Shown here in pieces: positions 23,612 to 33,158 of a stretch of 64,000 nucleotides of DNA. Origin of the DNA: Fagopyrum homotropicum. Its lineage: Eukaryota; Streptophyta; Magnoliopsida; Caryophyllales; Polygonaceae. The notes under the pieces were generated by a model. The model saw only the letters and a list, made by a program, of their open reading frames with translations. It searched no databases and was not told where the DNA came from. Position 1 is the stretch's first letter. Every line of letters begins with the position of its first letter. Location: assembly GCA_033239125.1 (NCBI GenBank), contig BSWB01000008.1:2262001-2326000 (forward strand), in the 5' to 3' direction. Made by a program: the position numbers and the translations under genes.

Positions 23612-24652
23612 ATTTTGTTTTTAAGTAAGGGAAAGCTACTTAATTGAAAGTTATGTTTTGAATAATCTATTTTCTTGATTACATTCCCTTCATCCTCATA
23701 AAAAGAGAGATTTGAGTGAGAGACTACGGTCTGAGGTAGGAAACGAAATAGATATGTGTTGTGTTTGGGCTAAGGTAGTCTTGGTTGAGGATTAGCCACC
23801 CCTAGAAAGCCGGAAGCTACAAGAACGCCGGTGGTCCAGTGATACTACGTCTAGGTATCGGTCAAAACTCTCTCATTAAAATTTCTTAATTACGGAGCAT
23901 GGTGGCCATGTGATGATATAAAATTTATTATTCATAATATAGTTAGTAGATTATGGTAGCAAGTACCACGTAAAGTCCATATATTTAATCTAGTGTGTTT
24001 GTTTGTTTGAAAGTGTGCAATATATAAAGTTGGGGCTAAAAATTGTAATTTGGCAAAAAGTAGGGATATAAGCTGAAATTGAAAAACTAGTAATAATTGC
24101 CCAGTCATTGCCTATTAAGGGGTGCGAATAGTAAAATCCTAATAATAACGAATATGAATATCAAAATCTAAATCTATCTCGATAAAATTAACAAATATGA
24201 GCGGGTCCTTTTTTGTTAGTTAAAAATCTACTTTTCGGTTTAGACCATCAGTTTTGCGGTTATTGCCCGAAAACCGAACTGAAACCTATTTTCTAAATTA
24301 TACAAACCTAAAACCGAACCTAAATTGTCCGTTGTCAGTTCAGTCTAGACCAAAATCACTCAATTCTGTTCGATTTTTTAAACGGAACCTAACATGCTCA
24401 GCCCTAGTTATTCATAAGTTATATTTTATCAATATAATAAATGCGTGATTTTTTTAAAACTTTTATTGACAAACACTCGGGCAGAGCACGAGTTTAAACT
24501 AGTATAATATTAAAACATGAGTGATTAAGGTCACTTGTTATTTCCACGTTAAGTTGCCTCAACTTTTTTCACTTGTCATCACCGTAACCTAATACTTTCC
24601 GCATGTTGTTCTCATGTTGAGCCACCTATATTAATTCCAGATAGCTGGTTCT

Positions 24653-24943
24653 TTTTTTTTTGATACATGGGTAAGAAAATAAGGTGGATCAGTTCTTGCA
24701 AACCGATCGACCGAAGTCATCATTTCGGATGAGGTCTTGAACTTCCTCTAGAACAGCGTTGACGTCCAAAACGAAGTTGTGTCCGTGCATGGCAATTTTG
24801 TCCGCGACCGTGTTGATTTTCCTGTAAATGTGTTGTGCTAGAGAGTTAGAGAATCCCGAGATCAAATTTGAGATATCGATGATGATCATGTCCAAATCTC
24901 AAGGTGGTTTCCAAACTCGATTAATCGCATTGAGGAGAATCAT
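24653..24943 (-). mobile_element. 5'-truncated LINE insertion with 12-bp target duplication
   Basis: On the minus strand it reads the end of the same RNase H domain as the LINE at 1-1134 (WKPP, DLDMIIIDISNLISGFSN, HIYRKINTVADKIA) and then a poly(A) tail, seen as T-run at 24652-24660 on the plus strand. ATAGCTGGTTCT flanks it on both sides (24641-24652 and 24944-24955). Truncation at the 5' end, A-tail and direct repeats are the marks of target-primed reverse transcription. Confidence 0.85.
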
Positions 24944-24955
24944 ATAGCTGGTTCT

Positions 24956-25689
24956 AATTTTAACTAGCATCTTCTATAATTATACTTTGTAAAATTCTTA
25001 TAACCAAAACTCTTATTTGTATTGCAACAAAAAATAAGCTACTTCAATCAAATCTCGGATATATTGTAACGAATTCATATTTCTTAAGTTTCGTGTATAA
25101 TATTATATGTTTCCCTTTCCAAATTACATTTATTTGATTTATATAGTTACTCTGCAACATTATTGATTTTTTCATTTGCTTACCCTTACATAAATTATCT
25201 CTTCTCAAATGAGATTTAAAAGATAATTCAGTAAGTAAGGAACTTTTTTTCACAGAGATACAAATTAAACCCTCTTCAATGAATATATCTTTAATTGGTT
25301 AAAATAAATATGATTGTTTTTATTGGTTAAGGGTTGTACTAATAACATTGTTTTTGGTGGAAAATAATATCGTAATGATTGTTTTTATTTTGTTGATTGG
25401 TTCGGATGACCCAGATTTTCACCCGACCCGCTGACGAAATCCACCCAAGCAGCCGTCATGAATAAGGGGCATAAATAAGATAGCCATATTTAACTGCACA
25501 TATCCTAAATTAACGACACTCGGGTCTTATCTCCGTAGCCGCCATTGCCGCTTCTCGTCGGGATTGTTTCGCCGCCGCAATTTCTGAACAAAGTGTTGCT
25601 TAAATGGTATAAATATCGGGTATTAAGATCCGACCACTAAAACTGTGTATTACAAAAACTAGCCATTACTACGTTACAAAAATTGAACT
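24956..25689. other. Intergenic DNA, no intact gene
   Basis: Mostly AT-rich. A short GC-rich piece at 25500-25600, read on the minus strand, gives an ATG followed by 11 codons and a stop, and may be a remnant of a 5' exon; nothing identifies it. Confidence 0.4.
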
Positions 25690-25697
25690 CATGTTAA

Positions 25698-26537
25698 TAG
25701 GGGTGGGCATGAGACGGGACGGGATAGGGGTCGTTCCGCGTCCCATCCCGCAAGTTATTTGTGGGATGGGACGAGACGGGATTTGTGACTTTTTTTCTTC
25801 GTCCCGCGCGGGTCTTGTCCCATGTGGGACGAGAAGGGACGGGATGGAACGAGACAAACTCCGCGTAAATTATACGCCGATTACATTCAATATGTATGCT
25901 TGTTTTCTCTCATGTTTACAGACACATGATCGGGGGGTAAAAATTTGATACCTAATTATCGATTCATGACGCCTACATTAGTAGTTAATACATCGAAAAC
26001 AAATTCAAGTTACATCAAATGTCTTACCGATTCACATTCAAAAAATAACAACAAATAATTTATAGAAAATTACATTTATTTAATTATCGATTACAATTAT
26101 GGGAATCCACAAATACAAGGGCGATGAAACGGACTAGAGCAAGGGCTGCGATGAAACGACCAGAACAAGACGGCGAACGGACTAGATGGAGAGCATAACC
26201 TCTAGTATTTTAGATCCAACCAAAATCAATCGTAAAGAATGAGTAAATGACTGATAAAAAATTATCGAACTAATAATTTTGAAAATATAAAAATATTTTT
26301 TAAAATAATATTTTTTAAAAAATATAATTTATGGATGATATTTATCTATATAATATATATAAAAATATAAAAATATTATTTTTATATATATATGCAGGAC
26401 GGGACGGGATTAACCGGGATGGGAAGCCTCCGTCCCGCAAATTTTTCACGGGACAGGACGGGATACACATTTTTTTTTTTCAAATCCCGCCGGGACAGGA
26501 CCGGGACGGGATTAAGCGAGAATTATGCTCACCCCTG
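25698..26537. mobile_element. hAT MITE, 840 bp, with perfect 8-bp TSD
   Basis: Ends TAGGGGTGGGCATGAG and, as reverse complement of the right end, CAGGGGTGAGCATAAT. Flanking octamers CATGTTAA are identical (25690-25697 and 26538-26545). GGGACGGGACGGGA motifs crowd both subterminal regions and are AT-rich in between, a typical hAT layout. There is no transposase. Confidence 0.92.
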
Positions 26538-26745
26538 CATGTTAATATGGTACTACTTGTTTTCTACTTAAAATCTGAAGAAATTTTAAGTTTTAGCTTA
26601 TGAGCGTACAATGCATTTCATAAACAATGGTTAAGAAATTTTAAGTTTTCTCAGTGCATCCAATTTCAGCAAAACTGACAGTTTAGAACTTTCACAAAAT
26701 CAAATCCAAAACTGTATAGACAGATTAAAGAAAGAAATCCACAAA

Positions 26746-27411
26746 TTACTTGGAGGCAATGAGCTGCTTAATTAGGCCAAGGATCTCCTGCCTCATGTGT
26801 GAAACTTCTGATGGATTAACCTGTTCCTTCAAGGCCAAGAACCAGAGATCGCCCTCACTCTTAGATTCAATATTCATGTACCATGAACATATGGTTCTTG
26901 CAATAGCCACGACGAAAACGCCACAATCGTACCCGTTCAGCTGGCGTGGGGAAGCATCGTATTCTAGATATTCAGCAGGCTTGGAGCAGGCCATGAAGCT
27001 AAGCACAGACCTATACAGCCGCTTGGCGTGAAACGCATTCATTCCACCCAAGCTATCATGGTGTACGAAGACACTACGCCTCCTCTCAAATGCAAGCAAA
27101 CTCCAGTGACTCCCCCCTTCTGCACGGGTTACGTCCTCGTTGTCGTTTACTGCAAAGATGACCACATTTCTAGACGGCAAATTCAGAGGCTCGATAAACA
27201 GTTTCAGAGTATCTTCGTCTGTGCAATTGGTTATCCAAAAGGTGATTGCAGGTGGAAGTAGAAGGATTTCGTCGGACTCGTAGCATGAGGATATGTAACT
27301 GAAATAGAACTCGATGATTCTATCATTGAGAAAATGTGGTCCACTGAGAATGTCTAGATCTGATTCCCTCAGTACAACATCATTGTAGCAAAGGATCTTT
27401 CCATCTGCCAT
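26746..27411 (-). CDS. NEDD8-specific cysteine protease, DEN1/SENP8-like
   Basis: Ulp1/C48 family protease, 221 aa in one coding exon. Members closest to SENP8/DEN1 process the ubiquitin-like protein NEDD8/RUB and remove it from substrates. Seen here: N-terminal LRESDLDILSGPHFLNDRII (substrate-binding start of the fold), FAVNDNEDV, then the catalytic His in GGSHWSLLAF, Asp in FVHHDSLGG, oxyanion Gln in ASPRQLNGYDCG and nucleophile Cys in the same motif. All key residues are present and the length matches SENP8. I chose ATG 27411 because it aligns with the family start; the frame is open to 27546 but upstream it is probably intron, with an acceptor-like AG about 5 bases before the ATG. A 5' UTR exon probably lies at 27800-28010. 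Confidence 0.9.
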   Translation of the reverse strand: MADGKILCYNDVVLRESDLDILSGPHFLNDRIIEFYFSYISSCYESDEILLLPPAITFWITNCTDEDTLKLFIEPLNLPSRNVVIFAVNDNEDVTRAEGGSHWSLLAFERRRSVFVHHDSLGGMNAFHAKRLYRSVLSFMACSKPAEYLEYDASPRQLNGYDCGVFVVAIARTICSWYMNIESKSEGDLWFLALKEQVNPSEVSHMRQEILGLIKQLIASK

Positions 27412-28010
27412 AGATCTATCAATGCTGCGATCTTCTACAGGACCTGGTACAATCAGGAAGTGTTTGATAAGGAAACAAACTAACCAATACAAAACTATGA
27501 GATGAGTGTGACAGTGGTTTAGGGTTCCAGCCAAATAGGTCACCATCTAACACACATGTTTAACCCCTGAAATTAGAAAATTCGACCTCAAATGCAAAAC
27601 CTAAACTTGCTTGTATTTCAATCGCCGCCTTCAGCTCCATCAATTTAACCAGCACAACACTCGGATAATACATCCACACATCTAACGATATCACAAGTAT
27701 ACTTATTCAGTTTGATCAGAAAATGGATTTGCAGCAAAGATTCTCAATAAGTAGGAATCAAAGAAATTCGAGAGCCTTACGAAAAACAAGCAACCCCTTA
27801 AATTATCACCTGTTCGAAGGGTTTACCTCCGGAAAGCCCTGGAGATATCCGAGTTAGTGAATAACGAGACAGGTACGCGCTGAATGATTGGCCTAAGCTG
27901 GTGGTCGAAGGAAGCAGATCGCCGGCGAGTACTTCCTCCTCTTCTGCGTCTACGTTCTCCTTTCTCACTCGGTCGCTCCTTCGCACCCCGACGAAGTTGG
28001 ATGAGGCCAG
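27412..28010 (-). promoter_or_regulatory. 5' UTR intron and promoter side of the NEDD8 protease gene
   Basis: The less AT-rich block 27810-28010 is a plausible first, non-coding exon and promoter edge; a short frame there (MRRSDRVRKENVDAEEEEV, 27986-27798) has no known domain and may be an upstream ORF or coincidental. Confidence 0.4.
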
Positions 28011-28280
28011 TAGCTAATGAAATAAAACCACAGTAAAATAAGATAATTGAGTTGATAATATATTTTAAAATAATTTGGCATAGACCTTTTTCAAATTCTA
28101 TTGGCCTTCAATTTTTACTATTATCATCAAGGGGTATCCTATCAAGATTTTGTAGAAAATTAGTTAGGGACCTAATTAGTATTCAATAACAAAATTATCC
28201 CAATGGCTAAATTTTTTTAATAAAATTATACAATCGAATAAAGTTATTGCTTATAACATTATTACTTGAGAAAATAGATT

Positions 28281-28545
28281 TTATGAAATATCAAGATTTG
28301 TTAGAGACCTTAAGTTGCCAATATAATGAGAAAATTCACCATTTATATTATTATTCATGAGATTTAAAATTTCAAGGTTTTTTAATTTACATAACAAGAA
28401 AAAAGAAAAAAAAATAAATAAATATCTATGAATATTTAAATTTGTAGTTAAATACATATGAAATATTTGTGAATATACCTTCATCTCGAACAAAATTTGT
28501 GATGAGGTTGGTTGATAGGTCAAGGTTTTGTAATTTTTCAAGAGT
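28281..28545 (-). pseudogene. Leucine-rich-repeat fragment (receptor-like protein)
   Basis: On the minus strand two short segments match plant LRR consensus: LEKLQNLDLSTNLITN near 28510-28545 and LEILNLMNNNINGEF with IGNLRSLTNLDIS near 28281-28380. The pattern L-x2-L-x-L-x2-N-x2-x-G is that of receptor-like kinases and receptor-like proteins. Non-coding or shifted sequence separates them and nothing continues on either side, so this is a relic. Confidence 0.65.
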
Positions 28546-28898
28546 GCAGAAGGGGTTTGACTAGATTTTAATTTTGTTTTGTTGTACATGCTTGCACAAT
28601 TTCTTTATAATAATTTTTAAGAGTGAAAAAGGGGTTACAATAAATTATTTGTGTATAAACTTTCAAATGCTATACGACAACATGAAATTTCTTGAAAGAT
28701 TGATTGAAAGTGTTTTATTTAAAAAAGAATTTTCTTGTGTATTTGATCTTTCTTGTCTAAAAATTTATAATAAATAATTATTTTTAAAGTGTAATGTATA
28801 AACAATTTTACTTTTCAAAAAGTATTAATGAAAAAAACTATTACAATAAGTTCTAAGAGTAGGAAAGATTGATTGAAAGTGTTTTATTTAAAAAAGAA

Positions 28899-30273
28899 CT
28901 AGTATAATACCCGCACCTTGTGCGGGTTTTGAAAAAAAATAAGAAAGAATATTGTTAAATAGGTTTTTTTACGTGCTTTTGTTTTGTATACTTCTCTAAT
29001 CTAATCGACTTACCAATATTACTTTATTAAATAAATTTACTAAATGAGATTATACTATGGACATACTTAATAGAATAATAATATTATTATTATTATATAT
29101 ATATATATATAACAACATTTTTCTTTTTTTCCGATTATGTAATGAGTTTAGGGATTTTTTTTTGGTTAATGGATAACAATTTGATTTTACAATTTTTTTT
29201 GTATTTAACAACTCTTTTGTTTTTTTTTTGGGATTATAATGCTTATTGGTGTATTAAAAATTTTATTTTAATTAATTATTTTTGGACTATAAATCTATTA
29301 GTTAATTAGTTAATTTTATTTTTAATTATTAAAATTACAAAAGATTTATATGATCTACAAGCTAATAAGCTTAACATAATTAAACAAAAATTTAGTTAAT
29401 ATAACGTGGTCTATATCTACAAGATAAAAAAATTAACAAAAATTTAATTAAATTCAAAATTAACTTCAAAGTCCGATAACTATTATCTAAAAATTAATAA
29501 ATCAAACGTTTTTAATATCTTTTAATATCATTTTATAAATATTTATTTAATAATAAATTGATTTGGTTGTTAAGGTGATTTGGTTGTTAAGTTGATTTGG
29601 TTTCTATAAAATTATTATTTTAATAATAAAAGATTTTATGGTTTAAAAAATAGTGTAAAAAATAAAGATTTATTGGCTTTAATTGTGGGATCTCAATTTT
29701 AAAATTCCTGCGTCCACAGCGCGCCACGTCATCACCCGTGCTCTGTTTTAGTAAGTATAATAGATTTGGTTTCTATAAAATTATTATTTTAATAATAAAA
29801 AATTTTATGGTTTAAAAAATAGTGTAAAAAATAAAGATTTATTGGCTTTAATTGTGGGAGCTCAATTTCAAAAATCCTGCGTCCACAGCACGCCAAGTCA
29901 TCAACCCGTGCTCTGTTTTAGTAAGTATAATAGATTTGGTTTCTATAAAATTATTATTTTAATAATAAAAGATTTTATGGTTTAAAAAATAGTGTAAAAA
30001 TAAAGATTTAGTGGCTTTAATTGTGGGAGCTCAATTTCAAAAATCCTGCGTCCACAGCGCGCCACGTCATCAACCCGTGCTCTGTTTTAGTAAGTATAAT
30101 AGATTTGGTTTCTATAAAATTATTATTTTAATAATAAAAGATTTTATGGTTTAAAAAATAGTGTAAAAAATAAAGATTTAGTGGCTTTAATTGTGGAAGC
30201 TCAATTTCAAAAATCCTGCGTCCACAACGCGCCACGTCATCAACCCGTGCTCTGTTTTAGTAAGTATAATAGA
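28899..30273 (-). mobile_element. Non-autonomous Helitron with four tandem 5' ends
   Basis: On the minus strand it begins TCTATTATACTTACTAAAAC at 30273 and ends with a perfect 8-bp hairpin (ACCCGCAC-AAG-GTGCGGGT, 28909-28927), then ATTATA and CTAG at 28902-28899. It lies exactly between A and T of the array sequence GAA|TTTTCTTG; the uninterrupted version of this site occurs in the neighbouring array copy near 30437-30450. No bases are duplicated or lost. There is no Rep/helicase gene, so it depends on another element. Confidence 0.88.
29594..30273. repeat. Four tandem copies of a 169-171-bp unit (Helitron 5' end)
   Basis: GATTTGGTTTCTATAAAATT starts at 29594, 29763, 29933 and 30102. Each unit, read on the minus strand, begins with the Helitron 5' terminus TCTATTATACTTACTAAAAC and includes the GC-rich patch GGACGCAGGATTTTTGAAAT. 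The units differ at only a few positions. Confidence 0.9.
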
Positions 30274-30703
30274 TTTTCTTGTGCATTTGACCTTTCTTGT
30301 CTAAAAATTTATAATAAATAATTATTTTTAAAGTGTAATGTATAAACAATTTTACTTTTCAAAAAGTATTAATGAAAAAAACTATTACAATAAATTCTAA
30401 GAGTAGGAAAGATTGATTGAAAGTGTTTTATTTAAAAAAGAATTTTCTTGTGTATTTGACCTTTCTTGTCTAAAAATTTATAATAAATAATTATTTTTAA
30501 AGTGTAATGTATAAACAATCTTACTTTTTAAAAAGTATTTATGAAAAAAAACTATTACAATAAATTCTAAGAGTACAAAAAGTTTAGAATAGATTTTAAT
30601 TTTATTTTGTTTTACATGTTTGTAAATTTCTTTATAATAATTTTCAAGAGTGAAAAAAGAGGTTAGAATAAATTATTATTGTATTAACTTTCAAATGCTA
30701 TAC

Positions 30704-32144
30704 TCTTGTATATCTTAATACTGTGACAAGTTGTGATTACATATATGACCATCTCATCAATCCAATTACGATAATAAGAGTTACAAAACATACATCAACA
30801 AGCCGGTAAACACTAAACTACCGTTACCCAAAGTTCGAGATTAGGGATACACCAACAATCTCACACTAATCACAATAATCACAATAATCCTACATCATCT
30901 AACCAACTACATAACACAAATTTCCAAAATACTTAACCCAAATTCTACAATTACCAACACAGAATTAAACAAGCCTAAAACTAGACCTGTACAAAACTGG
31001 ACTGAACCGTCCAACCCGCCCGCCCGAGAAAAAACATAGGTATGGGCAGCAAGTTTGGTCCGTTCGGGCCTGGCCCGACCCGAATATAGTTTTATATATA
31101 AAATATTTTTATATGTATGTGTATATAAATTTATATTGTTTTGAGTGTTACATATTTTGATTCATTTAGTTTGTTTGGAGTATTTTGACGAGTTATATTC
31201 GTTTGTAATAAAAGATTGTAGAACTAACTTGACTGTAATGATATTTATTGTTTTTTTAGGTATTTGGACTTGTTATTTTTGTGTGTTGATTGTTATTGAA
31301 CTTGTTAGTAGTGTTATAATTGACTTAAAAGTGTGCATTAAATTCATTGTATTACTTTTTTTGAACAATAAATTTTGAGAAAAAACGCACAAGCAAGTAT
31401 ACACGGGCCATCCGGACCGGCCCAGTAGCCCACACGTTTTTTACATGGGTGGTAGTGTTTGGGGTCCGGACAAGCCGGGCCGGACTGGCCCGGCCCGCAC
31501 ATTCTGGGTAGAGTTTTAAGGTATGGCCCGGCCCAAACCGGATTTTGTACAGGTATACCTAAAACTCACCAAAATCCCAAATTTTAGGGTTTAAGCCAAA
31601 CAATCGGGGCACAAAATCGGGACTCACACTAATGAAATGGTTGGGGCACTGGCGGTCGGTGAGGGCGAGGCGGTGGCAAGGCAGCCTTCTGCGGACAGAG
31701 ATAGAGCCCTCGGCGGCCGTTTTGCAACAATGGCGAAGCTAGGAAGGCCCTCGGCGGCGACTCTCTGCGCATCACCCTTGTAGCAGACGGAGGCCGGTGC
31801 GTCGCGGTTGCCTGGGCGCCTCTTGCCGGACTGCTAGTGCGTGCGATAGACCGAAGAGAGGAGGCCGGGGTAAGGTTCGTCTGAGGCGGCACGAGAGAAG
31901 GTAAGGGAGGGAGGAGAGGGGTTCCGTGAGAGAAGGGAGAGGGAAGAACGGGAGAAGGAGGTGCGGCTGAGTTCCAACGTGCCTAAAATTTAGGCTTTTA
32001 AAATATATCTAATGAGTAGTAGAAGGTTGGAAAAAATAATAATAATTAAATTAAAAGACGATTACAAATTAAAAGGGCCTAGATCGGCCGAAGTCCGGGT
32101 TTTGACTCGGACATTATCGGAAATAAAAATTTTCGGGCATTACA
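30704..32144 (-). mobile_element. Insertion in the array, possibly a solo LTR
   Basis: The array word AACTTTCAAATGCTAT occurs on both sides (30688-30703 and 32145-32160). Read on the minus strand the insertion begins GTAATGCCCGAAAATTTTTA, with T from the flank giving TGTAATGCCCG, as in many Ty3/gypsy LTRs. It holds a GC-rich 300-bp block (31620-31970). Without the hAT MITE inside it, it is about 860 bp. The direct repeat is longer than the usual 5 bp of LTR elements, so the class is uncertain. Frames in the GC-rich block show no domain. Confidence 0.45.
30982..31557. mobile_element. hAT MITE, 576 bp, with perfect 8-bp TSD
   Basis: Ends TAGACCTGTACAAAACTGGA and, reverse complemented, TATACCTGTACAAAATCCGG. 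The octamer CCTAAAAC flanks it exactly (30974-30981 and 31558-31565). Subterminal CCCGGCCCG motifs are abundant and the middle is AT-rich. No transposase. Confidence 0.92.
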
Positions 32145-32689
32145 ACTTTCAAATGCTATCCGACAATATGAAATTTCTTGAAAGATTGATTGAAAGTGTT
32201 TTATGTAAAAAAGAATTTTCTTGTCTGTTGACCTTTCGTTGTCTTAAAATTTATATTAAAAAATTATTTTTGAAGTGTAATATATAGGCAATGTTACTTT
32301 TAAAAGTATTTATGAAAAAACTATTACAATAAATTTCAATAGTGAAAAAGGGGTTAGAATAGATTTTAATTTTGTTTTGTTATGCATGCTTGTAAAATTT
32401 CTTTATAATAATTTTCAAAAGTGAAAAAGGGGTTATAATAAAATTTTTTCTTGTATTAACTTCCAAATGTTATACGACAATATAAAATTTCTTGAAAGAT
32501 TGATCGAAAGAAAAAAAAAAATTGCTTGTGTATTGACCTTTGGTTGTCTCAAAATTTATATTAAAAATTTATTTTTGAAGTGTAATGTATAGACAATGTA
32601 TAGACTATTGTCATAAAATCTATTTAGTGTTTTTCGTCATGTTGATTGCTATTTTGCTAGTTTGTGCCATGTTGATTGTCGGACTTTAT

Positions 32690-33158
32690 AAAATATTGAG
32701 CCCGTTTAGCCGGACTCAGACCGGGCTAGGCCCGGCTACCGGGCCAGGGATGGGTTACGTACGCAGCCCGGCCGGCCGGGCAGGCCGTGCTCGCGGGTAC
32801 CCTTTTTCAATTTTTTAAAAAATATTATTAAAAAATGTTTTTAATTTGATTTTTTTTAAACAAATTTATTTAAGATATTTTATGTAAAATATATTAAATT
32901 TATTATAATTATAATAGATATTTTATATTAATACTTAGTATTTATAATAATTATACTATAATCTTTTTATTTTTTTTTATTTTTTAGCGGGCTGACGGGC
33001 CGGACTTTTCGACCCTGTCAGGCCTAAGGCCTTGTCCGGTTCCGGCCCGGCGAGTTTGGCGGGCCGGGTTTTTCCGCCCGCCCGGGCTTGCTCCGTTGTT
33101 CATACCCGCCCGTTTTTCCAGGCGGTCGGGGCGGGCTGCCCGGATTTGAACAGGTCTA
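32690..33158. mobile_element. hAT-type MITE remnant, right end only
   Basis: The right end at 33158, read on the minus strand, is TAGACCTGTTCAAATCCGGG, clearly related to the MITE at 30982. GGCCCGGC subterminal motifs fill 32695-32800 and 32990-33140. No matching left TIR or octamer could be found, so the left end is probably deleted. Confidence 0.65.

Larger units (their letters stand above)
16846..24139 (+). mobile_element. Endogenous caulimovirid (pararetrovirus), about one genome unit
   Basis: A 7.29-kb copy of a Caulimoviridae genome. Order: tRNA-Met primer site, small ORFs, coat protein with zinc knuckle, movement protein, aspartic protease, reverse transcriptase, RNase H, a further ORF, then TATA box, leader and poly(A) signal. 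The coat-before-movement order is that of solendoviruses and cavemoviruses; petu-, badna- and florendoviruses have movement first. The copy is flanked by TAATAATA on both sides (16838-16845 and 24140-24147), a possible 8-bp target duplication. Coding regions are broken by in-frame stops (for example ends at 20648, 21292 and 22355) and frame changes (near 18000, 18750 and 20825). Unlike the LTR elements here, it has no LTRs and no integrase. Confidence 0.9.
16539..24406. mobile_element. hAT-type MITE split by the virus copy
   Basis: The left terminus (16539, TATGGGATGAGCATAG) and the reverse complement of the right terminus (24406, TAGGGCTGAGCATGTTAG) match as hAT-type TIRs. The flanking octamers GTTGCTCA (16531-16538) and GTTATTCA (24407-24414) agree at 6 of 8 positions, the target-site size of hAT elements. 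Both arms are rich in GGTTCGGTT/AACCGAACC subterminal motifs. The arms are 16539-16837 and 24148-24406, about 560 bp without the insertion, and there is no transposase. Confidence 0.65.
15924..24502 (+). mobile_element. Non-autonomous Helitron, split by nested insertions
   Basis: The 5' end at 15924 reads TCTATATTTTATATATTTAT, soon followed by ACTAAAACA, and is preceded by A. The 3' end at 24499-24502 is CTAG followed by T, with a hairpin just upstream (CTCGGGC-AGA-GCACGAG, one mismatch, 24479-24492) separated from CTAG by a short AT-rich linker. TC start, hairpin, CTRR end and insertion between A and T are the Helitron hallmarks. The start resembles that of the other Helitron here (TCTATTATACTTACTAAAAC). 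Removing the hAT MITE and virus copy leaves about 710 bp with no Rep/helicase gene. The two ends are about 8.6 kb apart, so their pairing is inference. Confidence 0.55.
28560..32600. repeat. Satellite-like array (about 300-bp units) broken by insertions
   Basis: A unit containing GAGTGAAAAAGGGGTTA, AACTTTCAAATGCTATACGA, GAAAGTGTTTTATTTAAAAA and ATTTATAATAAATAATTATT recurs at about 28560-28860, 28861-30440 (interrupted), 30420-30600, 30590-30704, 32145-32335 and 32335-32600. Two insertions split it: the Helitron 28899-30273 and the segment 30704-32144. Copies differ by about 5-10 percent by eye. Confidence 0.75.

Noticed and set aside
27798..27986. Short frame upstream of the NEDD8 protease as part of its coding sequence
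   Set aside because: Family proteins start at the ATG at 27411; no in-phase splice junction to it could be supported.
29594..30273. 169-171-bp tandem repeat as a centromeric satellite
   Set aside because: Only four units, each starting at a Helitron terminus, inside a defined element; the size similarity to centromere repeats is coincidental.
31629..31892. GC-rich open frame, Pro/Arg/Ala-rich, minus strand
   Set aside because: Composition explains the lack of stops; no domain, and it lies in a probable LTR.
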